Shown here: positions 43,611-52,209 of the stretch, one piece after another
Numbering within the stretch: position 1 is the first letter of the stretch
Layout: every line of letters starts with the position of its first letter
Assembly: GCA_044463945.1 (NCBI GenBank)
Contig: JBIQLW010000007.1
Coordinates: 66,993 to 130,992 of the forward strand
DNA length: 64,000 bases
Direction: 5' to 3'
Source: 62-47 sp044463945
GTDB taxonomy: Bacteria; Pseudomonadota; Alphaproteobacteria; Rhizobiales; Xanthobacteraceae
Program-made: the position numbers and the translations under genes
Notes under the pieces: model-generated
Database searches by the model: none
Told to the model about the DNA's origin: nothing
Seen by the model: the letters and a program-made list of their open reading frames with translations, nothing else

Positions 43611-43993
43611 TCACCACCGACCGAAGTCAGGCCAGCATCCGTCCTCTTCGTGCCGGCCGGTACGAATTTCGCAGGCGTCGTCGAGCAGCCGCCCACCGAC
43701 CTCGCGCCATGTCGCGCCGGCGCCATATCGATCGATCGCGTCGCGGCGCTGGATCTCGATGCTTTCGGACACCGTGAGCACGAGATGCGTAGCTGATCGC
43801 TTTGAATTTCACCGAGCCTCCTGGATGGGCTCGGCCGGGTCGTCGCGGCGCGCGGATCTGCCAGTACCGAGGCCCACCAGCATTCCTCATCCGTCGGACT
43901 CGGTGCCTGAGCACGGAGACGTCGTGCAGTTGCTTCGGCCTTCTGTTGTTTTTCACTTGGGAACCGCCATTCGGCGGGACGTCGTCCTGCCAT
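43611..43993 (-). pseudogene. CSRC zinc-knuckle protein gene, frameshifted
   Basis: From ATG at 43993: MAGRRPAEWRFPSEKQQKAE to GEIQSDQLRISCSRC. At about 43768 (GGTGTCCGAAA) the coding continues in another frame as ESIEIQRRDAIDRYGAGATW, REVGGRLLDDACEIRTGRHE, EDGCWPDFGRW, stop at 43611. Both halves show the same codon style and fit families with CxxC...C...C, so one base is probably missing. Alternative: a 56-residue protein from GTG at 43781. Confidence 0.55.
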
Positions 43994-44217
43994 CGCCTCT
44001 CTCCGTCAAATTTGGCAGCGCCTGTTGCCAAAGCAGAACAAATAGAGAACAATAGAGTTCAACCGTCGGAATCTGCGCGGCGACATAAGGCACGCCCGAA
44101 ACCTGCAGCCTGTCGCATTGGCCGACATACGAAGCGATTTTGTCTCACAGGACGACATAAGATGAAGAGCCACGTCGCCGCTGCCGAACAGGCTGTCGAT
44201 GAACCAACGCAAAATTT

Positions 44218-44424
44218 GTGCGGGTTCATCGAGCCGCCGAACTGGAAGCCGCCGTCGGCCAGGCGATCGAAGCATGCGGCGGTGATCCGGTCGCCGCCGT
44301 GCGGGCGCTGATCGTGGCTAATGCCCTGCTCGAGAACGAATTGACGACACTCTACGCGAAGTCGTCGAAAGGTTATCTGCGCGGGCGGCGCGTGACGCCG
44401 CGGCCGGAGGTGCAGAAATCCTAA
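44218..44424 (+). CDS. Small hypothetical protein
   Basis: 68 residues from GTG at 44218, the only available start. AAELEAAVGQAIEACGGDPV, AAVRALIVANALLENELTTL is a helical segment; KSSKGYLRGRR a basic tail. The coding pattern is good but no ribosome site is evident. Common in islands of this family; function unknown. Upstream, CGACATA(A/C)G occurs three times (44081, 44123, 44153). Confidence 0.45.
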   Translation: MRVHRAAELEAAVGQAIEACGGDPVAAVRALIVANALLENELTTLYAKSSKGYLRGRRVTPRPEVQKS

Positions 44425-44470
44425 ACTAGGTGTTGGAATCTTAAATCCGCATGGGCCAGGTGTAAGTTTT

Positions 44471-44680
44471 TTAAAGCCGAGGCTCGACCTGGACGTCTAT
44501 CTCATCCATCTGCGCGAGCTCGCGCACTGCCTCAATTGTCTTGTCGTCCGGTTCGGGTAATCCGAGACGCCGACGATATTGGACCAGCCGAACCCTGGCA
44601 CGATCGAGTCTCTCCGTCTCTGCACATCGATCTTCGTGATCCAGGCTCATTGCAGCAACCTGCGCCGGCGCGTTGACCAT
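44471..44680 (-). CDS. Small hypothetical protein
   Basis: 69 residues from ATG at 44680 (80 if from TTG at 44713). Helical and charged (CAETERLDRARVRLVQYRRR, KTIEAVRELAQM). No recognised family. It ends the element's right half just left of the att-like repeat. Confidence 0.4.
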   Translation of the reverse strand: MVNAPAQVAAMSLDHEDRCAETERLDRARVRLVQYRRRLGLPEPDDKTIEAVRELAQMDEIDVQVEPRL

Positions 44681-44834
44681 TTCAAGGATTCGATGTTGCC
44701 GCCAGCGTCCCAATGATGGCAGATTGAGACATCGCGGTGCTCCCCTGGGTGCTACACCCTGGTGCTACACCGTCCAAAATCGGCACTCCGAGAAACGCTT
44801 GATTTTGTTGGACTTCTTCTCTGTCTGAAAGCTC

Positions 44835-44859
44835 TGGCGGAGAGGGAGGGACTCTCCCC
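44835..44859. repeat. Right att-like direct repeat (tRNA-Ser 3'-end-like)
   Basis: 25 bp beginning TGGCGGAGAGGGAGG, 24 of 25 positions identical to 11054-11078 and in the same orientation. The preceding 120 bp resemble the sequence preceding the left copy. Together they bracket 33.8 kb including IntA. Confidence 0.6.
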
Positions 44860-44882
44860 CTCCATAAACCAAGATTAGCACT

Positions 44883-46196
44883 TCACGAGCCCCTATCATT
44901 TGCAGTGAGGCCAGTCTTGAGCCTTCGTGATTCTTGACGCGCTGATTGGACGCGCTCCGAAATCTCCTTCGCACCCCGCATGTAGATTTTCCGCGTGGTG
45001 CTCTTGCTCGCGTGGGCCGCGCCATTTGCGAGGTCGTCATGCGCCGCTCCTGCAGCGGTTGCTTCGGTGATGCCGGAAGCTCGATTATCCATATTCCAAA
45101 CGTTTTTAGGGACTTCCACCTTATTCGCGTAGGTGCGCCAATGCTTGCCAAAGTCCCGATGATCCGCCCAAGGGAATCCATCCGCGCGGCACGCAACCGG
45201 TTGATCCAACTCCACCGGCCCCAGCTTCTCAAGACACAACATGACCAGTTCGCACTTTTCAATCGAATGGGCGACGAACTGAGCCGTCTTCGACGTCCTG
45301 ACGCGGAGCAGTTTTTCATCGTTGATGATCATGCCGATGGTCATGCCGTGCCACACCTTCTTGCCCCGGCGGATCTCGCCTGGCTTGAGAACATAGGTAT
45401 TTGGCTCGACCCTCCATTTACCAATGATGTCTATCTGGCGAAGAAAGCATTCGTATTGAAGGGCCTGCACGATGGCAGTCGACGTATCTTCAACCTCCAA
45501 AGCCGCGGCTACAATCGACTTTGCCTGTTCGAAGGTCATGGTTACGCCGCGAGGCGGATTCTTTGCGAAGCGCATCTTTGACATCGCCTTCAGCAGACGC
45601 TCGCAATGAATGGGGAAATGATTGGCTTCGACACCGTATCCGAGCAATATCTTGATCTGTCCGATGGCTCCGTACGCTCGTCTCACTCGCTCCTCGCCGC
45701 CCTCTTGCGCAGGCATTCTCCAGGCGCGGTAGCACGTTCGAAAATACTTGGGGGCGACACGATCAATCCGGCGCAGGCCAATGTCGTTACGAATGATCTT
45801 CAGCGAATCCTGGTAGGATAGTTTGGTATTCTCCTGCAGGTCGGCAAATCCGCTCTCGTCATCGCTTTCATAGAGGTCGCAGAGACTGCCGAATGTCCCA
45901 TTGAATTTCGGCTTGAGCCGCTCCTTGTCGTTGCGGGATGCGTCGTCGAGCCACAACAACATCGCATCCTGTTCGTGCCGGCAGATCTTTTCGATCTTCT
46001 CCAACGCTTGCGGGTCCGACATGTCGACATGGATCCGCACCGTTGCTGGCCGATAATCGGCGAACAGCGGCGCCTCATCTTTCACCCAGTAGAGGTCAAT
46101 CCGATCTGTGCGCTTGATCTGCTTGAGCCCCGGCGCATTGATAGACACCTCCCTCCCTGCGATGACGAGCTTTCCGCTTCGACTTCTTCGCCTCAT
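44883..46196 (-). CDS. Tyrosine recombinase / integrase (IntB)
   Basis: 437 residues, ATG at 46196 overlapping the stop of the upstream small gene (ATGA). The C-terminal catalytic domain contains Arg in YECFLRQIDIIGKW, the DNRASGITEATAAGA segment (equivalent of H..R, here N instead of His) and AAHASKSTTRKIYMRG with the His and nucleophile Tyr. The N-terminal half (IHVDMSDPQALEKIEKICRH, LCDLYESDDESGF) is typical of long rhizobial-island integrases. It ends 23 bp outside the right att-like repeat, so it probably belongs to a second, neighbouring element, perhaps one using tRNA-Arg at 47.3 kb. Confidence 0.8.
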   Translation of the reverse strand: MRRRSRSGKLVIAGREVSINAPGLKQIKRTDRIDLYWVKDEAPLFADYRPATVRIHVDMSDPQALEKIEKICRHEQDAMLLWLDDASRNDKERLKPKFNGTFGSLCDLYESDDESGFADLQENTKLSYQDSLKIIRNDIGLRRIDRVAPKYFRTCYRAWRMPAQEGGEERVRRAYGAIGQIKILLGYGVEANHFPIHCERLLKAMSKMRFAKNPPRGVTMTFEQAKSIVAAALEVEDTSTAIVQALQYECFLRQIDIIGKWRVEPNTYVLKPGEIRRGKKVWHGMTIGMIINDEKLLRVRTSKTAQFVAHSIEKCELVMLCLEKLGPVELDQPVACRADGFPWADHRDFGKHWRTYANKVEVPKNVWNMDNRASGITEATAAGAAHDDLANGAAHASKSTTRKIYMRGAKEISERVQSARQESRRLKTGLTANDRGS

Positions 46197-46486
46197 CGCG
46201 GCCCGAAATTATCCGGGCCATCATCGGGATAATCCTCATCAGAGGCCGCGAGCCCTTCCCGCCGGTCGAGAAACTTCAGGATGGCGGGCACGTAGTAGAG
46301 TCCATGCACGGTGGAGCGCGACGACGGCATGCCCTGTCGCTCGAAGATGCGACGAACGCTGGGCCAGTGGCGCGCCTCCTCTCCAAGAACTATCTGGGCC
46401 AGTAGCGTATCGTCGACATAGAGCGGCGTCGGGACCACGACCCTCGCCGCACCGATCACGCGATATTCCAGACCTTTGGCCATCAT
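46193..46486 (-). CDS. Small protein coupled to IntB (excisionase-like?)
   Basis: 97 residues (or 96 from a second ATG). VRRIFERQGMPSSRSTVHGL, YYVPAILKFLDRREG may be a short DNA-binding domain. Position directly before an integrase with ATGA overlap is typical of excisionases or directionality factors, but sequence similarity is not evident. Acidic tail DEDYPDDGPD. Confidence 0.45.
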   Translation of the reverse strand: MMAKGLEYRVIGAARVVVPTPLYVDDTLLAQIVLGEEARHWPSVRRIFERQGMPSSRSTVHGLYYVPAILKFLDRREGLAASDEDYPDDGPDNFGPR

Positions 46487-46589
46487 CCTCTCCAGTGGAC
46501 CAAATATGCCACTGAATATTCAAAATGACAATAGGTCCACTGAATGGCAGACTGCCGATAGTTAATGATTCTCGTCCGGGAATATCCTG

Positions 46590-47249
46590 ATGCTCACGTC
46601 CATTGCTCTGGCAGACGTCGTTGCCGACGCACTCGGAATCACGCGAGAAAGCGCTCAGCTGCATCTGAAAACCATCAGGGCGGCCGGCGAGATATCCTTC
46701 AAGGGTTACGGGCGGGCGGCCGCCGCAATGACGCCCCTTGATGCATCACGGTTGGTGATCGCGAGCGCTGGCAGCACCTTTGCGAAGGACTCGGTCGATG
46801 TCCTGACGCGGTTCGCGAAGCTCGTTCCGATCAGCAGTCGGACGCGCCGCACGAAGACACTGGAAGAAAGCCTGGCGCAACGGATCGCGGAGCTTCCGAT
46901 GGATATCCCGCCACCCGATCGTGTGAGTCCATCACCGGAGTGGCAGCAACGTTTTGGCTCCCGGCGGCTCGCTGAGACGGCGCTTCAGCTGCTCGACGCG
47001 ATTCCGACGAACAACAAGAAGATCGACAGGCTTCCGCGCTTTGCGATCCTGCGCTGGCTTGATGATCGCGGGCACAGTGCTGTTGTTGTGTTTGGTCCGG
47101 AGGGAACGTCGATCGGAAGAGGCACCGAGATTTCCGACCTGTTGGACCAGTATTCCGATCACTGCCTGTTTCAGGTGAGGATTGTCAGGCGACAAGCGCT
47201 GATCGACATCGCCACTGCACTCAAGAAGACAGCGCCCGCCTTACGGTAA
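46590..47249 (+). CDS. Hypothetical protein
   Basis: 219 residues, divergent from the IntB unit. N-terminal ALADVVADALGITRESAQLH LKTIRAAGEIS has a helix-turn-helix look; the C-terminal half reads PRFAILRWLDDRGHSAVVVF. No family recognised. It is the last gene before tRNA-Arg and has lower GC than the core region beyond. Could regulate the small coupled gene and IntB. Confidence 0.5.
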   Translation: MLTSIALADVVADALGITRESAQLHLKTIRAAGEISFKGYGRAAAAMTPLDASRLVIASAGSTFAKDSVDVLTRFAKLVPISSRTRRTKTLEESLAQRIAELPMDIPPPDRVSPSPEWQQRFGSRRLAETALQLLDAIPTNNKKIDRLPRFAILRWLDDRGHSAVVVFGPEGTSIGRGTEISDLLDQYSDHCLFQVRIVRRQALIDIATALKKTAPALR

Positions 47250-47316
47250 CGCTTATGGTAACACTCGGTAACGCCGCCCTGCGGGCGCAAAAAACATCAA
47301 CGAAAACAATTGAAGA

Positions 47317-47393
47317 TGGCGCGCCCGAAAGGATTCGAACCTCTGACCCCCAGATTCGTAGTCTGGTGCTCTATCCAGCTGAGCTACGGGCGC
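47317..47393 (-). tRNA. tRNA-Arg (anticodon ACG)
   Basis: On the minus strand a 77-nt cloverleaf: acceptor GCGCCCG / CGGGCGC, D-arm AGCTCAGCTGGATAGAGC, anticodon stem CCAGA-CTACGAA-TCTGG with anticodon ACG, T-arm with GGTTCGAATCC, and an encoded CCA. The 3' end points towards IntB, so it is a possible integration site for that element, although no second copy of its 3' end was found in the window. It also marks the change from lower- to higher-GC sequence. Confidence 0.95.
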
Positions 47394-47618
47394 GCAGGAT
47401 GCGAGTCTTGCAGGCGGAGCCTGCAAACCGGCTGCAAATGCGTTCCGGTCGGCCGAGGGCGTCGCGGAAGCGGGCCATAGCTACCGGCTCCGGATTGGCT
47501 TGGCAAGGTCTTCTGCCGCGGCGCACCCATTTTACGTACCGCCCGGCATGGGCTTCGGGAATCCTGTGGCAATTTTGGAGCGCTTGCGGCCATTTGGTGG
47601 CGGCCGGCGCGCGCCGGG

Positions 47619-49184
47619 TCAGGCGCGGATGCGCTCGCCGCGCAGCGTCGCCAGTTCGACCGGACGGTCGGGAATGGCGATGCGGAACGTCGCCCCGATG
47701 GTGCCGTCCACCAGATGGATGTCGCCGCCATGGGCCTGCACCAGCTCGGCGGCGATGACGAGGCCGAGGCCGGTCCCGCCGGCGCGGTCGGACGCCTGGA
47801 ACGCCTCGAACAGGTGGCTGCGCGCCTTCTGCGGCACGCCCGGGCCGGTGTCGGACACCTCGATCACCGTCACGGTCCCCTCGCGGCGGCCGGTGATGCG
47901 GATCTGCGCGGCGCCGGTGTCGGATTCCGGCCGGCTCTCCAGCGCCTGCTTGGCGTTCCTCACCAGATTCAGCAGCACGCGAAAGAGCTGGTCGGGATCG
48001 GCGTCGATCATCAACCCGCGCTCGATGGCGTTGATCCAGCCGATCGCGAGCGGCCCGGTCGGCTGCGATCCCAGCCCCGCCGATTCCCGCACCTCGTTGA
48101 CGATCGGCTCGACCGCGACCATACGCCGGTCCGGCGCGGCCTCCTGGGCGCGACCGTAGGACAAGGTGGACTGGCACAGCGCGATGGCGCGCTCCAGCGA
48201 ACGCATCAGTTTGGGAGCGAAGCGCTGCACGCGCGGGTCCGGCACGCCGGCGAGCTGGTCGGATATCAGTTGCGAGGAGGCCAGCAGGTTGCGCAGGTCG
48301 TGATTGATCTTCGACACCGCCAGCCCCAGTGCGGCGAGCCGGCTTTTCTGGTGCAGCATCGACACCAGATCGCGCTGCATGTCGGAGAGTTCGCGCTCCG
48401 CGACCCCGATCTCGTCGCCGCGGTCGGAGGGCACGATGATGCTGGCGGAACTCTCCGGGTTGCGGTGGAAGCCGACGAGGTTCGCCGTCAGCCGCCGCAT
48501 CGGCCGCACGAACAGGAAATGCAGGGCGAAATAGACCAGCGCGGCGGTCAGGATCGCGATGCCGAACGAGAACAGCAACAGGTTGCCGGAGAAGCGGTAC
48601 ATCGCCCGCCGCAGCGGCAGTTCGTCGATCACCACCTCGATGAACTGAGCGCCGCCCGGCGCCGGCCCGATGACGCGGATGGTCTCGCTGCCGCTGTCCA
48701 GCATGGTCTCGAACGCGCCGACGATGGCGTCCCAGGCGGTCATGTCGCGCATATCGACGTCGTGATCGACCGCCGAGGGCAGATCGGCGCTGGCGAGCAG
48801 GCGGCGCTGCTGCCCCATCTTGATCGCCACCGCGCGGGCGCCGATGCTGTTGAGAATCTGCCGCGCCAGCGATTCCGGCACCATGCCGCTCGGCGCGGCG
48901 TCGAGCACCAGCGCCGCGGTGTTGGCGGCGGCGATGCGGTCGTTGAGGCGGTTCATGCGGAAATTGGCGATCGCCGGCACGTAGATCAGCACTTCCGCGA
49001 TCATCACCAGCGGAATCGTCAACAGCAGCAGCTTGCCGGAAAGCCCCAGCCGGCCCCGCGGCACCACCCGCGAGGTGGCCGGCTGAAGCCGCTCGCTGGC
49101 CTGCGGCACGATATCCACCGGAGGAGGTGTCATGTCGCTCATATGGATCCGGCCCGGGATCGGGTCAAATGACTGATCCGCCAT
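47619..49184 (-). CDS. Sensor histidine kinase
   Basis: 521 residues if ATG at 49184 is used (G-rich site 9 bp upstream; ATG at 49142 also possible). Two transmembrane helices (about 55-80 and 230-255) enclose a periplasmic domain; a HAMP-like region follows. HisKA phospho-acceptor in SKINHDLRNLLASS, ATPase domain with VLLNLVRNAKQAL, DTGPGVP and GGTGLGLVIAAELVQAHGG. No response regulator is adjacent. Located next to the rpmH cluster, divergent from it. Confidence 0.88.
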   Translation of the reverse strand: MADQSFDPIPGRIHMSDMTPPPVDIVPQASERLQPATSRVVPRGRLGLSGKLLLLTIPLVMIAEVLIYVPAIANFRMNRLNDRIAAANTAALVLDAAPSGMVPESLARQILNSIGARAVAIKMGQQRRLLASADLPSAVDHDVDMRDMTAWDAIVGAFETMLDSGSETIRVIGPAPGGAQFIEVVIDELPLRRAMYRFSGNLLLFSFGIAILTAALVYFALHFLFVRPMRRLTANLVGFHRNPESSASIIVPSDRGDEIGVAERELSDMQRDLVSMLHQKSRLAALGLAVSKINHDLRNLLASSQLISDQLAGVPDPRVQRFAPKLMRSLERAIALCQSTLSYGRAQEAAPDRRMVAVEPIVNEVRESAGLGSQPTGPLAIGWINAIERGLMIDADPDQLFRVLLNLVRNAKQALESRPESDTGAAQIRITGRREGTVTVIEVSDTGPGVPQKARSHLFEAFQASDRAGGTGLGLVIAAELVQAHGGDIHLVDGTIGATFRIAIPDRPVELATLRGERIRA

Positions 49185-49498
49185 CCTATACTGCCCCCCG
49201 CCCTGAGAAAATCCGGTGAATCGGGTTCCATGCGGGGCCCGCGAAAGGCACGCGCGCAAGGCGCAATGCACGGCTTTCGTGCCGCGATTTTCGCCAGGCG
49301 CCGCCCGGCTCGAACCATGCAGGCAAACGTTGACGAAAACAGGCCGCTCCCGTATAAGCCGCGCCAATTGTCCGCGATGGCCCGGTTCACCGGGCGCGGC
49401 TCGCCATGCAGGGCCGCAACCGGCTCTGATGGGCCAGAAGTTGCGGACCGACCTCAATTTTTTCTCGGCGAATTGCCCGGTCAGCGGAGAACAGACCC
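49185..49498. other. Divergent promoter region, kinase versus rpmH
   Basis: 314 bp separating the leftward kinase from the rightward rpmH-rnpA-yidC operon. No gene recognised. Promoters for both sides are expected, but no consensus box stands out by eye. Confidence 0.35.
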
Positions 49499-49633
49499 GT
49501 GAAGCGGACTTATCAACCCAGCAAACTGGTGCGCAAGCGCCGTCACGGATTTCGCGCGCGGCTGGCGACCACCGGCGGCCGCAAGGTCCTCGCCGCCCGC
49601 CGCGCCCGGGGACGGAAGCGCCTGAGCGCCTGA
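49499..49633 (+). CDS. rpmH: 50S ribosomal protein L34
   Basis: 44 residues from GTG at 49499 with GGAGA upstream: VKRTYQPSKLVRKRRHGFRA ends RKRLSA. The TYQPSK and RKRRHGFRARL motifs and length are diagnostic of L34 of the large ribosomal subunit. First gene of the classical rpmH-rnpA-yidC cluster near the origin in many bacteria. Confidence 0.97.
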   Translation: MKRTYQPSKLVRKRRHGFRARLATTGGRKVLAARRARGRKRLSA

Positions 49634-49656
49634 GCGGGCCTTCGCGAGGCCCTGTC

Positions 49657-49998
49657 ATGGAACGATTGAAACGGCGGGTGGACTTTCTCGCCGTTGCCGG
49701 CGGGGCGAAAGCCGCAAGCCCGGCCTTTGTCGTGCAGCGACGCCCGCGCGCCGATGACGGGCCGGTACGGATCGGCTTCACCGTTTCAAGGAAAGTCGGC
49801 ACCGCGACCGAACGCAACCGCGTTCGCCGCAGGCTTCGCGAATTGGTGAAGCGCGTCGATATCATGGCCATGCGGCCGCACAGTGATTATGTGCTGGTCG
49901 GCCGCCGCAGCGCCCTGCACCGCGCCTTCGCCGCGATGCTTGAGGATTTGCATCTGGCCCTTCGCCGCCTCGACCGGCCATCGCCGGAACGTTCGTGA
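49657..49998 (+). CDS. rnpA: Ribonuclease P protein component
   Basis: 113 residues from ATG at 49657. Contains GFTVSRKVGTATERNRVRRR, the conserved RNR motif that contacts RNase P RNA during 5' maturation of tRNAs. Length typical. Starts 23 bp after rpmH. The frame is open upstream but that would cover rpmH. Confidence 0.95.
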   Translation: MERLKRRVDFLAVAGGAKAASPAFVVQRRPRADDGPVRIGFTVSRKVGTATERNRVRRRLRELVKRVDIMAMRPHSDYVLVGRRSALHRAFAAMLEDLHLALRRLDRPSPERS

Positions 49999-50068
49999 CC
50001 ATCCCTGCAATCGACGGATCACACCAGCCGTTCCATTGCGCCCCGAACAGGATGACGGGACCCGACCG

Positions 50069-51913
50069 ATGACCGACAACCGCAACACCATCCTCGCCAT
50101 CATCCTGTCCGGCCTGGTGCTGATCGGCTGGCAGTACTTCTTCAATATCCCGCAGATGGAAAAGCAGCGCGCCGCCGAGCAGGCGCAGAGCGAACTGGCC
50201 AAGAGCGCGGCCAAGACCACGCCCGGCGCCACCACGCCGGCGGAATCACCGGCCGGCACCGCGCCGACCGTCAGCCAGCCGTCCGCGACCGCTCCCGTCA
50301 GCCGCGACGCCGCCATCGCCGCCTCCCCCCGCATCAAGATCGAGACGCCGCGCCTCACCGGCAGCATCGCCCTGAAGGGCGCGCGCATCGACGATCTCGC
50401 GCTGGTGAAGTATCGCGAGACCGTCGACCCGCAATCGCCGGCCATCGTGCTGTTCTCGCCATCCGGCAGCGCCGAGCCCTATTACGCGGAGTTCGGCTGG
50501 GTCGCCGCCAGCGGCTCGACGGTGAAGGTGCCCGATCAGAACACCGCGTGGCGGCAGGACGGCAGCGGCAACCTGACGCCCGATCATCCGGTGACGCTGA
50601 CCTGGGACAACGGCGAAGGACTGACCTTCCGCCGCACCATCACCATCGACGATCAGTATCTGTTCTCGATCAAGGACGAGGTCGTCAACGCCGGCGGCGG
50701 GCCGGTCACGCTCTATCCGTTCGCGCTGATTTCGCGTCACGGCACCCCGCACGTCTCGGGCTACTACATCCTTCACGAGGGACTGGTCGGCTATCTCGGC
50801 GATCAGGGCCTTCAGGAATACAGCTACAAGAAGATCAGCGAAGCCAAGGCGGTCAACTTCAAGGTCACCAACGGCTGGCTCGGCATCACCGACAAATACT
50901 GGGCGGCGGCGCTGCTGCCGGAAACCACCGCCGCGCTGCAAGCGCGCTTCTCCTCGCAGCCGCTCGGCAATATCCAGACCTACCAGACCGACTATCTGGA
51001 AAACCCGCAGACCATCGCGCCGGGCGCAACCGGCACCACCAGCACGCGGCTGTTCGCCGGCGCCAAGGAAGCCAGGGTGGTCGGCCTCAATTTCCCGATC
51101 GAGGGTCTCGGCGGCTACAACAAGCAGCTCGGGCTCAATCACTTCGACCTCTTGATCGACTGGGGATGGTTCTACTTCATCACCAAGCCGATGTTCCTGA
51201 TCCTCGACTTCTTCTTCCACCTGTTCGGCAATTTCGGCGTCGCCATCCTGCTGGTGACGGTGCTGGTCAAGCTGGTGTTCTTCCCGCTCGCCAACAAGTC
51301 CTACGCCTCGATGGCGAAGATGAAGGCGGTGCAGCCGCAGCTTGCCGCGCTGAAGGAGCGTTATCCCGACGACCGGATGAAGCAGCAGCAGGAGATGATG
51401 GAAATCTACAAAAAGGAGAAGATCAATCCGGTCGCCGGCTGTCTTCCCATCGCCTTGCAGATTCCGGTGTTCTTCTCGCTCTACAAGGTGCTGTTCGTCA
51501 CCATCGAAATGCGTCACGCGCCGTTCTTCGGCTGGATCAAGGACCTGTCCGCGCACGATCCCACCAACCTGTTCAACCTGTTCGGGCTGTTGAGCTTCGA
51601 TCCCACGCACCTGCCGGTGATCGGCCCCTATCTGATGCTGGGCCTGTGGCCGATCATCATGGGCATCACCATGTGGTTCCAAATGAAGCTCAACCCGACG
51701 CCGCCGGACCCGACCCAGAAGATGATCTTCGACTGGATGCCGGTGATCTTCACCTTCATGCTGGCGTCGTTCCCGGCGGGACTCGTGATCTACTGGGCGT
51801 GGAACAACCTGCTGTCGGTCTTGCAGCAGGGCTACATCATGCGCCGCAACGGGGTGAAGGTCGAACTGTTCGACAACCTCAAGGCGACCTTCGCCGGCAA
51901 GAAAGCGACGTAG
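50069..51913 (+). CDS. yidC: Membrane protein insertase YidC
   Basis: 614 residues from ATG at 50069. N-terminal transmembrane anchor (ILAIILSGLVLIGWQYFF), a long periplasmic beta-domain (about 60-360), then the conserved insertase core with five helices from about 375 (FGVAILLVTVLVKLVFFPL ANKSY, AGCLPIALQIPVFFSLYKV, ASFPAGLVIYWAWNNLLSV). Inserts and folds inner-membrane proteins with or without SecYEG. yidD, often present between rnpA and yidC, is absent here. Confidence 0.97.
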   Translation: MTDNRNTILAIILSGLVLIGWQYFFNIPQMEKQRAAEQAQSELAKSAAKTTPGATTPAESPAGTAPTVSQPSATAPVSRDAAIAASPRIKIETPRLTGSIALKGARIDDLALVKYRETVDPQSPAIVLFSPSGSAEPYYAEFGWVAASGSTVKVPDQNTAWRQDGSGNLTPDHPVTLTWDNGEGLTFRRTITIDDQYLFSIKDEVVNAGGGPVTLYPFALISRHGTPHVSGYYILHEGLVGYLGDQGLQEYSYKKISEAKAVNFKVTNGWLGITDKYWAAALLPETTAALQARFSSQPLGNIQTYQTDYLENPQTIAPGATGTTSTRLFAGAKEARVVGLNFPIEGLGGYNKQLGLNHFDLLIDWGWFYFITKPMFLILDFFFHLFGNFGVAILLVTVLVKLVFFPLANKSYASMAKMKAVQPQLAALKERYPDDRMKQQQEMMEIYKKEKINPVAGCLPIALQIPVFFSLYKVLFVTIEMRHAPFFGWIKDLSAHDPTNLFNLFGLLSFDPTHLPVIGPYLMLGLWPIIMGITMWFQMKLNPTPPDPTQKMIFDWMPVIFTFMLASFPAGLVIYWAWNNLLSVLQQGYIMRRNGVKVELFDNLKATFAGKKAT

Positions 51914-51951
51914 CGGCGTTGCGCGGCCGTTAGCCCGATGAGCAAACGAGG

Positions 51952-52054
51952 CGTCATCGTCCGCGAAAGCGGACGATCCAGTATTCGAGAGGCGTGCGTG
52001 GGAAACCTGATCCGCTATGGAAGACTGGATACTCCGCTTTCGCGGAGTATGACG
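51952..52054 (+). repeat. 103-bp palindrome-bounded dispersed repeat, copy 1
   Basis: Begins CGTCATCGTCCGCG, whose inner part pairs with the following CGGACGAT, and ends with a second palindrome ACTCCGC...GCGGAGT before ATGACG. The centre contains GTGGGAAA. Located between yidC and ysxC. Same length and end structure as copies at 58112 and 62414. Confidence 0.8.
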
Positions 52055-52209
52055 GCTTTCGTATTGCAGATTCCCCCGGAGAACGAATTCCCGGTGAGAC
52101 TTCCAAGACAACAGCCCAAACAGCCCACGCTTCATATCAGGCCGATTGCGCACACGGGTGCGGCGTCCCGATAAGCAGCCCGACATAACCGCCCCCGGAT
52201 CACCACCCC

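Noticed and set aside
44835..44859. Complete tRNA-Ser gene at the att-like repeats
   Set aside because: Only the 3'-end-like 16-25 bp are present; no anticodon arm or D-arm could be built on either side of either copy.
47715..49172. Long open frame antisense to the histidine kinase
   Set aside because: High-GC antisense artefact: the opposite strand carries complete kinase motifs, while this frame is rich in Arg/His/Gln/Gly and has no domain.
50246..52186. 646-codon frame antisense to yidC
   Set aside because: Mirror of a highly conserved gene in GC-rich DNA; composition is typical of a shadow frame and it runs through a dispersed repeat.
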